NCBI GenBank assembly: GCA_037039925.1
Contig: JAXRKP010000531.1
Coordinates: 126,001-190,000, forward strand
DNA: 64,000 nt
Source of the DNA: Doris montereyensis
Lineage: Eukaryota > Mollusca > Gastropoda > Nudibranchia > Dorididae
Direction: 5' to 3'
Numbering within the stretch: the stretch's first letter is position 1; each line of letters begins with the position of its first letter. Of the stretch, positions 1-10,600 are shown piece by piece. A program made the position numbers and the translations under genes. Under the pieces are notes generated by a model, which saw only the letters and a list, made by a program, of their open reading frames with translations, had not been told where the DNA came from and made no database searches.

Positions 1-46
1 TGATAAAAGACTTGTTTTTTTTTTTAAATAGAGTGATCGCACTAAC

Positions 47-159
47 CAGTGTCATGAAGGCACACATGTCACCCCTTTGGGCCGGAGGGTCTTGCCCCTC
101 CGCCTGGTGAGCCATGATGATTCGGCTCATCTGTCTCCTCTGTTCCTCAGCTCTTTTGT
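47..159 (-). CDS. NUP205: NUP205 exon 10 (carries an apparent 1-base deletion)
   Basis: Starts after CTCCAG as TKELRNRGD and then continues in another frame as [20 protein letters not shown]. One missing base between 133 and 132 explains the switch and gives a phase-0 exit at donor GTTAGT (46-41). An internal acceptor just before ATG at 130 is an alternative, but it would skip a conserved segment. Confidence 0.83.
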
Positions 160-3100
160 CTGGAGTATTGCAAGAAAATAGAAAGTTTATCAATGAATGA
201 ATAAAATATAACGTAAATATCACAGTGGAGTGAAGTTAGAAGTGACAAGTGACAATAAGTGACAACGACCTTTGGTGCAGTTGTCACGTATTGTCGATTA
301 CCACTGATGGTGAATAAAATAGTTTCTTTGATGGTAATACATTTATTTTGTTTGTTTACTTCCTAAAAACATTCTTTTCTAGAGTAAACTTGTGTTAGTA
401 TTGTTTGTTTGTTTTCTTTAATTCGTCTGGACAGAAAATTGTATCACATGATCTTTTAAACATTTTTATTTTTTTCATTTTTGTAAATAAAAAACCCCTA
501 CACCAAATACGATAAAATATCCTTCTGTAACTCCAAGTGTAGGGGGAAACAATACAACATCTCCTTTCGAGTTAGTTTTTTGTGTAGAAAAGACACCATA
601 GATTAGATGCATAAGGCATTTAAGTTTAAATTTTACTTATAAGTATGCTGCTTTATTCTCTCTAATAACGAAAACTGAAGCACTAACCTTGAGGGGCATT
701 TGATGAATAAAGTCTGTGATGAGTCCATGTAGCTCACGGTAGTAAAATTCCTGGTTTGGACAAATATCAATGACAACATTTTAGTTCCGCTGATCAGTTT
801 TCATATCTTACAACAGAATGATGCTACAGTTTGAATTTGGTGAAATAAAGAATAAAGTTATCCTTTCGCTTTTTCTGCTTAACACAATCAATTTTCTTTT
901 TCTTTAATCATGGGATTTGGCTTCTCCTTAACTTATTTCAATGGTAGATTCAGAAGGTTGTCATTTAATTGCTTCAATGACTTAAAAATTTTTTTTTCAA
1001 AGATTAGTCATTATTGCGTCTTGACAACACTGAACATATGCATTAGTAAGGCTAAAATATAAAGACGAAAAAAGGGACAAATATTCAGTGATTCCCCATA
1101 AATTCCACTAAAACAAATAATTAAAATGCAAAAGCAAAACGACGATTACTTCGGAATGAAAATTGCTTGATCCAACAACTGCTGTGCTGAGGAAGGCAAA
1201 GATGTTTCCCTCTAGGGCAAGGTCAATCAATCGTTCATCATCCTCAAAGCAGTCTCCGCCATTGCCAGATCCTATACAGGAAGAAAGAAAACACAATTTC
1301 ACTTAATAAATAATCATGACATAAAAATCAGTTGCCATAAACGATAGAAAGCATAGTTACATAAAACAATCTTCACTTAGTATTTTAGGTTGTCGCTGTT
1401 TAGCCTCGCGAAATGCAACAAATGACATGACAAGTTTAAGTCACAGGGTTAACTGCAAACCGCTCCTTACTAAGTCACGATCAACCAGGATCTAGTAATT
1501 TTGCACACTTTCAATATGCAATATCATATCAACAGCGTGCTAACATTTTGACCTCTAAGTCATTTGCTGAACTTTTGAAAAAAAACTCTTTTAGCCTGAC
1601 TCAGCCAGTGACATAAATAAGCCAAAATGAAACGTCAATGATACTCCAGGAATGCCTTAGTGCATTTTTTCTGATTTACTATAGTACAAGCAGCTGAAAT
1701 GAAATGTCTAAGAATAGTAGGGAAAACTAAAAGAGACAAAATCAGAAACACAACAATACGAGATCAAACCAAAGCGGATGGCATAAAAACTAAGATAGTA
1801 ATAAATCAACTCAGATGGTTTGGGCATGTAAACAGAATGAATGACAATAGAATAGCTAAATCAGTATACAGTGTTAAAACCCAAGGCAAAAGACCAAAAC
1901 GACAGACCTCGGAGAAAATGGGAAGAAGATATAAAAGAGGCAACATCAACACTGTGAACCTAAGGCCTACTATGTAAGTGTATAAATGTGTATGTGTCAT
2001 ATTACGACAGTATTCCCGTGAGTCAACAAACCTGAGTGTACTCGCCATCAGGGCTCTTCGCTATAATCACAAGTATACACTCTGTGTCAGGGCCGAACAG
2101 TGAGTTCAGTCAGACAACATTCCCCACCTAATAATAATAATAATAATAGTTATATGATTCATTTCCAAAGCACTCACCATCAACACTAGATTAACTTCTG
2201 AGCGCTTTGATCACAAATAGGAGAAATAAGAAGAAAAAATATATACTACTACAGTGGAACCTCTCTAACCGGGAGTCTTGGTGGGTTGTAAAATCGTCCC
2301 AATTTGCCGAGGATCAAGGGATTTTGGTTTTCCCTCGGCAGTTAAGGCCCTTCTATGAGAGGTAAAATGCAGAATTAAACAAACAAGTAGCCACAGGACC
2401 TGTTGATCAAAAACAAGGATGGCATTCATCAGAGATGTCACTCACTCAGTCGATCTTTGTTGGATGGTAGATAGATAAGACACGTAATCAAGAAGGCATG
2501 GTGAGGCACCCTTGTGATTCACGGATGAGGCGGGCAACAAAAGGCTATGACAGTATATAACTTTCTAAGCACCGCCCTGTGTCAACGCCATACTGTATTG
2601 ATAGGTGGACGAGCAAGGTCTGGCTTGACACCTGCTTTCACACCTTCTTAGTGGATGTCTAGTGTGTCTGGCTTATGGTCGTCGCGAACTGGCACTTGCG
2701 ACATTGTGTACACACTATGCAATGAATAACACGAGTAGCACTAATATGCGGACGTAATAATTAATGTTCTGCTAGCACGGAAATCAAATTGGGATAAAAA
2801 GTGAGTGCTGGAATGAATAAATATGGGGGGAAATGGTGATGATCATTAATGCAAGCCCGTCAAAAATTGACCCGCTAGCCGGGCACCTTTCCCGTTTAGA
2901 GAGGTAAATTATATGAAAACAATGCCGTTCCTTGGGAATTCTTCCTGATTGGCCGGGTTTCCCAATTAGAGAAGTTCCACTGTACTACTACCACCAGCCG
3001 CATTAACCACGTTGGTCGGTCAACAAACCCGAGTATACTCGGCATTGGGGCTCCTCGCTATAATCACTCCACCGATTATACACTCTGCGTCAGGGCTGAA

Positions 3101-6100
3101 TAACGAGTTCACCCAGACAGCTTACCCCAACCCAATCGGAGAAATGAGTCTAAAGCGCTCATCATCAAACTAGATTAACCTCTGAGCGCTTTCAGCAATA
3201 GGAGCAAGAAGAAATATAAACTACTACTACTACTACTACTACCTGCAGTATTAGCCACGTTGAACTGTGAGGTGAGTCTGAGCATGACGGCCCAACTGAA
3301 CTGCGCGGCTGCCTTCAGGCCTGGCATCAGCCACGCTTGGCTTGAGACCATCTCCTGGTGGATGTCTTGGATGTAGGAGGCATCACTGAACACGGGCAAT
3401 TGGGACAACAGCTCTGTGAAGGAAATGACATAGATCGATATTTAAAGCTCCATAGGAACAAAGATGAGACAAATACAAGGAATAGACCGAAGAAAATGCA
3501 GGCCACCACAGGAGTCGAACCCGCTACCTCTGCATCAGCACCCACCGCCTCGCCATGAAAGGAAAGCGCACTACAATCACGCTAACTTCACAGTTCTGTG
3601 ATGGTACATATAAAGAAATAAGATGAGTAAACAACAGCAAAATGAACCAGCATACCTTGAGATTTCAGATATCAACACATGGCTCTCCCATTCCTCTTAT
3701 CTAAGGGGGGGGATGTCGGTAGTCCAGACCAGGTGTTGACCTCTCACCCAACTGAAAGTCGAAACGTTTTCTTTAGTTCTTTTCTCTTTCTAACCCCCCC
3801 CCCCCCATCACGGTAAGTGGATCTACATCTAGTCCCATTGGAGACGGATGATAAAAAGGTCATGTATGCTGATCACAATAATTATAGATCCCTTGGCTGT
3901 TTTGAAGGGCAGTCTGGGCAAAATCAAAACGCCTATGAAAATCCCAGAGATTACCTTAGTTGTGGATGTGGTTAAATAAAATAAAATCCTTTAAAAAAGG
4001 ATTCCGGGTGTTGCTGTTGATGATTCTCTGCCAAAATATTTTCCCGTTTCATGTTCTATTATCGTAAGGCCTTTATTTTGTTCTATTATCAGGTATTATA
4101 TAAATCTTAACCCAAGAAGAGCGCCAGCCCTTTATTTTGTTCTATTATCAGGTATTATATAAATCTTAACCCAAGAAGAGCGCCAGCCCTTTATTTTGTT
4201 CTATTATCAGGTATTGTATAAATCTTAACCCAAGAAGAGCGCCAGCCCTTTATTTTGTTCTATTATCAGGTATTATATAAATCTTAACCCAAGAAGAGCG
4301 CCAGGCGGTTCTATTATTTTGCCAGCCCTTTATTTTGTTCTATTATCAGGTATTGTATAAATCTTAACCCAAGAAGAGCGCCAGCCCTTTATTTTGTTCT
4401 ATTATCAGGTATTGTATAAATCTTAACCCAAGAGAAGCCCTTTATTTTGTTCTATTATCAGGTATTGTATAAATCTTAACCCAAGAAGAGCTTCTTTTAT
4501 TTTGTTCTATTATCAGGTATTGTATAAATCTTAGCTTTATTTTGCCAGCCCTTTATTTTGTTCTATTATCAGGTATTGTATAAATCTTAACCCAAGAAGA
4601 GGCGGCTCTTTATTTAGCGATGTTACGGTTGGCCCAGGAAGCGTGCATGCCCTATATATAGGACCAGACACCTAGACTTCTTGAATGGAAATTTCCCCTC
4701 TCCTTAAACAGTTTATGATGTAGTTTGACCTTTGATTTCATAGGTGAACAACAGCTAATGACATTGACTTATTTTAAGCTTGTAGCTTTCCCGGTAGCAG
4801 GGTTGCCAAGTTTGAAAAGTCAAAATGAGGGACACTGGGAGGTGAAATGAGGGACGGTGAGACTGACCGATGTGTTTGACAAATTCATAGCCGCTGTACG
4901 CACAGAATAGGCCATTCTTTCATTCCCACACCTAGCTATCACTAACCTTTGTATAAATTTAAATACAAATTTCTAGATTTTTTCTCTGGATTTCAGTTTT
5001 AGAAGTAGCTAGTACATACCAAGTACACAAAATCAATATGAATGACAAACAATGTAGAGTCTAATTTAGAATAGACTCAAAGCACCAATATGTAGTAAAG
5101 TATAATACTTCTATGAGCCATGATCCTTGATTCAGCCACACCTCCAATGTCCACAGATTAATTACAGTATAGACTGAAGGAGAAAGTTATATGACCAGCA
5201 GTAGGTAGGTAATATTCATTATAATTCTATCGCAGTCTTTACTGAAGTGTCCTCTCACAGTTTTTAAACAAAATAAAATAAATACTTTTGGTCTACAATC
5301 TGTGCTTGGCAGAATTGGCCAGAGCAACAGTTGTAGTAGCTGATTTTGTAGGCCTTCAGAAGGGCTGGTGATGGATTCCATTGAAAGCAATCCGTAAGTC
5401 GATATTCAAGGGATCTTGACTGAACGACCGACTTGCATAAAAAATCGGGGTATGTGACTTTATGGTCCTGATCGGTTTGGGGCAGTCAATGGTAATTATA
5501 AGATAAGCACAAATCTGGGAAATGAGGGATCGGTGACCGTGAGTTAGGCTGTCAGACTTAGGATCAAGAGGTCTGGGGTTCGAATCCTAGCAAAGCTAGT
5601 TCTATCGTTGAGTTCCTTGGGAGGGCACAAAACATGCACTTTCCACATTCGACACAGGTGCAAATAGGTACAATCACTAGCTTGGGAGTTAAGATCTGCG
5701 TCCAGACTAGCCGTAGCAGCCTGTCCATGAACTACGATTTAAAACAGTCTCGCGGTTCATCGTAGTCAGCTAGACTAGACTCGTAAACAAAATGGCCGCC
5801 CAAACGAAAGTGGACTTGCGAGTCGAACCCGTGAATCTATTCGCTAATCGAACATCCCGAGCAAGTATTTGGAACTGGTCCGACGGTCCTCAGCTCGAAA
5901 TATTTAGGAGATTTTTTTTCTAGGAGATTCTAGGGTGCTACGACCCCTGTCCTAGCTTCACTCCTTGCACACACTTTTTTTTTCCTCTTCATGCAAATGT
6001 CTGGGGAAACCCCTCACTGCAAGGTCACTTCCGGTAACACTGCAAGCTTTTCTTGGGTTAATAACAAAAATTAGAACCATCATATATATGATATTATGCA

Positions 6101-7578
6101 TACGTCTTTTATAATGTGTAAAACGTATATAAATTTAATGAAAATTATTGCAATTAAAAATTCATTTGTCAATTATTTGTGCCAGAGTTAATGAAAAACT
6201 AGATCCTTTCTTCTTTTCTGTGAACAATTATTTCTTAATTTCTTTTCTCTATCACTAAGACAACTGTAACAAAATAATTGGTTGAATTAAATCACCTTCA
6301 CTGTCTTCCCTGAGTAACACAGACACATCGAAGCAGTACCACAGAGCAACCAGCAAACACAGAGTAACAGAGTCCAGCGATTCATCAGCATTCAAAGATT
6401 TTTCATTTCTCAAATGTGCAATGAGGCGTAATGTGTCCCTCTTGCTCAGTGGCCTTTGGCATGCCAAACAAAAAATAATGTCTCCTAGGGTTTGACGGAT
6501 TTCATTGTAAATATCAGATACCTGCAAAAAAATTCAATCATATTATGTAAAGTGATAAAGAAAACAGAACAGTGAAGAGTAACAGCAAACTAAAATTTGA
6601 CAAGGTTTGAAATTACCTGTAATAATAGTAGTAGTAGCAGTAGTAATAGATAGTAGCAATAGTAATAAAAAAAAAAAAAAAAAGAGACACCATCATAAAA
6701 TTCTCCTCTTTCTATCATTTTGGTGATAGGCACACCCTGTGAAGTGAAATTTTGTGAAAACAATGCAGTGAACATCATGCAGCACTTTCAATCATTTCAA
6801 GTTCGTTATCCGATATATCAGTACAAAATTAAAATTCTAAACCATTTAAAGGCAAATCGTAATCACTGATAATTTCTTTCATGTAAGAAAAAAAAGCAGT
6901 GCATTTATGATTTAGCTTCTTTTTTTCTTACTTGTTTTCTATGCTTTGGAGGTCCCAGGGCTCTGTCTTTTTGAAGTCTTTCTAGTTGCTTAACCAGATC
7001 CATCGACTTTATCAAATCTAAAACAAACATACAAAACAAAAGTAGGGATGACGTTTAGAGACCCATTTAGATATTTTGGCTTCTCAATGTGAACATTAAA
7101 TACAATCATTAGCTTGGGAGTTAATATCTGCACAAGACTAGCAGCAACAGCCTGTCCATGAGAAGTTGGCTTAAGCCCTGGCGCTATGGGTCGCAATGTC
7201 CTGAGAGGAATTTTACTCTTACCTACTGAAATCACACAAACTTCACTTTCATTCATACAGTTTTTACCAAGAGTATGTGAATAGCGCTCAAGTCTAGTAA
7301 TACTGGTCATCACGTGTGACCTTGATAAAAAGTCAATAATCATGTAGCGCAGTGGTAGTAAAAGGCCCACATGGAATATTACCACAGTATTAGTCTCAGA
7401 AAATATTATTTATACCATTGAGGGCCACATATCCCAAACACAATGCTACATGCTGAAAGTTTAACAGTTGAGAAAGTCACCATTTGCAGGACAGGCGACA
7501 CGAATGCGGGACTGTCCCGCAAAATGCAGGCCGCTTTGCAACCCTGGTAGACCCTATGTGAGCATGTGTATTTATGTA

Positions 7579-7641
<63 letters not shown>

Positions 7642-10600
7642 GGAGGGAGAGAGGGAGAGAGAGAGGGAGAGAAAGAGGGAGGGAGGGAGGGAGAGAGAGA
7701 GAGAGGGAGGGGGAGGGAGAGAGAGGGAGGGAGAGAGGGAGAGAGAGAGAGGAGGGAGGGAGGGAGAGAGCGAGAGAGAGGGAGGAGAGAAAGAGAGAGA
7801 GAGGGAGGGAGGGAGAGAGAGCGAGAGAGATTGTGTCTTCCTTATACGCACGGAGCAGAAGTGTCCGGCCTGTACGGGCGTTAACCAAACGATTTGAAAA
7901 AGGCAACATCAATCCTAAAATAGTAAACAAGGCACAATTCTAAAAAACAACAAAAGCACACGATTAAACTTGAAATCTTGAATCCCAAAGGTCTGTAGAT
8001 GTACTACTCCTACTACCGGTACCACTACTACTAGATTTACTAATACTACTACTTTACTATGTTTACTCTCTCTCTCTCTCATTGAACGGCGATAAATGAT
8101 ACCTTAGTGACTCTCTCTCTCTCTCTCTCCCCTCCCTCTCTGGGACGTACGTCCTAATTAGACTTAGACTTTATGTTTTCCCGAATGGTCGGTGCTTGTG
8201 TGATGTATAAAATGAGAAACAAAAACATGGAGGTGCTCCTCTATGCCAAAATCCCGGAAAATCCCCATCCCTGTAATAAGACACATGTATCATTATTTTG
8301 AGACCAGTGAATGAAAAGGAACAATAAATGGGAAATACAAGATAAACAAACAAACAAGAAGTAAAAAGAAAGGGTTACAACTATTATAAGCATGTGATAC
8401 ATTTAATGAAATGTATAATAAATATCCTATTCAAAGCAAATAGTTCTCCATGGTTCAGCCCCGTAAGGCAATCATTTCTAAACACACAATTATATTTTAC
8501 CTAAAATTGTGGCCATAATTCCATTTTCCAGCAACTCCCCAATGCAGTCGTTGATAAGAGATTGCACCTCTGAAGTTACGCCAACAGCCCATGTCCGCCC
8601 GTCTCTTGCTTGAGCCAAGGAGCGGAGAGCAGTAACAAGACTGCGCTGACCGTCATAGAACAACAGTACGGCCACTAATCCCCGTGTCAGTCCTGGATAA
8701 TTAGGCAGCTGGACTTCACCTAAAGAAGACATCAAATTTACTTGCACATGACAGTTTGTAAAAAAAAAAAAAAGAACCCAATCATTTTTGATCCTTGCAG
8801 TGCATAAATCTATCCCACAGCACAGAAAGTCCTTTACAACTTCTCATAGACTTGAAAGAATTGGTCTCATAACTATAAACAAATCATCACTGATTCTAGA
8901 CTCTGAATATCCTTTCAAATTCACCCTAGATCTTGGATTGGAACAAATTTAGACATTAAATGTATCTAAAATTCACTAAATTCCTCTCTCTCTTTTGGTT
9001 GTATGCTTACAAGACAACTACACTTAAATTTATTCTTCATGTGAGCAAAAGAGGGATGAAATCTAATAAAACACTTTCGAGTCCATGTAATGGGGTAAAG
9101 CCCTATAGAAAAAAACTATATATTATTGTTATTATAATGTTTCTTAACAAAAAAAAACCCTACGGGAGAACTAAGTTAACAACAAGATTAGATGAATTAC
9201 TCTGATACTTTGAACTCAAAAATTGTCACATAAGGCTGAATTTCATGAACGCAATTTTGCCCAGGAAAACAAATTCATATTAAAACCTGCAGCCAAGGCA
9301 TTGATGACAGTATCTTAATAATAAACACACAAAGCTATGATATGGTACGTTTTGCCAAATATTCTAGTAAAAAGTAGTGAGTTCCTCCTTCAAGACCATT
9401 ATGGCCCATAGAGCTGGAGCTTATTTCGGTTTCTGTGATGTGAAGCGGAACAGGTGATAATAATCATCTGCATATCAGGACGCTAGTCTGGCGCAGGTTT
9501 TGACTCCCAAGCCATTCCTTGTTTTTACTTCCCAAGCTAGTGCTTGTACCCATTTGCACCTGGGTCAAGTGGGGAAAATGCGTGTTATGTGTCTTTCTCA
9601 GGGAACACAACATCGGACATAACTTTGCTAGGATTCCAACCCAGGACCTCAAGAACCAAAGTCTGGCAGCCTAACCACTCGGTCACTGATGCATTTCTAA
9701 AGATAGTATCTTAAAATGAAACACACAAAGTTATGATGGTATGTTTTGTCAAATATCTTATGTCATTCCATACATCAGACCTCTACAGCACCTACTTTGG
9801 ACAGGCTGAAACAAACGTTACAAGTGCAATTTTCCTTCTATGAGAACTAACAAAATTTCCATACCTGCCATTAACAGTTCAACAGCTGCCAATTCATTCA
9901 AGTCAAACAGGTCACTGAGGATGAGAGCCTCTGCTATGAATTGCTGTGAAAGGTTTGAATTCTTTGCTCCCCTTTAATCTTGAGACCATCAGCAGATGCC
10001 TTACGTACCGCATCCCGGTGAGCAGGATTTTTAGCCTTGAGTAATGAAACACAAAGTATAAAGTAGCTATAAACACTTTATCAAGTAGTTCTAGTTTTAC
10101 AATTCATTGAGAATATAGATATGCGTAAAAGCATGTATCGACAGTGAAAGTCGCAAACCGTCTACGTCCAATTTCGGATGTTATGAGAAAATCAATAGCA
10201 TACAAACAACCAAGGAGTTTACATATTTAGGCAGCGTTGTCACAAGTAGCGGAGGAGCTGTCAAAGACATCAACAGACGTCTAAACAAAGCAAGAAACTC
10301 CTTCAAACTACTTCAAAATGTATGGAAAACAAAAGAATACAACATTAAAACAGAACTAAAAATCTACCAAAGCTGTGTCCTATCAACTCTACTATATAGA
10401 TTTGAATGCTGGAGGATGGCGGACAGAGACATGAACAAGTTATCCTCATTAAACACCAAATGCCTGTGAAAAATTCAAAATATATTTTGGCCAAACAAAA
10501 TTTCAAACGACTCTTCTCCGAAAATACAAAATAGACTACATGCAAGTCATCCTACTTAAAAGAAGATGGAGGTGGACAGGGCATGTTTTAAGAAAAGAAG

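Noticed and set aside
5792..5923. 44-codon plus-strand ORF starting AAAATGGCCGCC, reading [20 protein letters not shown]
   Set aside because: Good start context, but it ends in a T-rich run with no splice donor and no recognised homology, and it lies in a NUP205 intron. Kept only as a note.
7406..7930. Long ORFs on both strands rich in Ser/Leu/Pro or Arg/Glu/Gly
   Set aside because: They are translations of a GA-rich microsatellite in a NUP205 intron, without splice or start context.
9630..9690. Possible tRNA-Ser/Leu gene
   Set aside because: The A and B boxes are good, but the sequence continues into the SINE2 body shared by other copies and lacks a clear acceptor stem partner.
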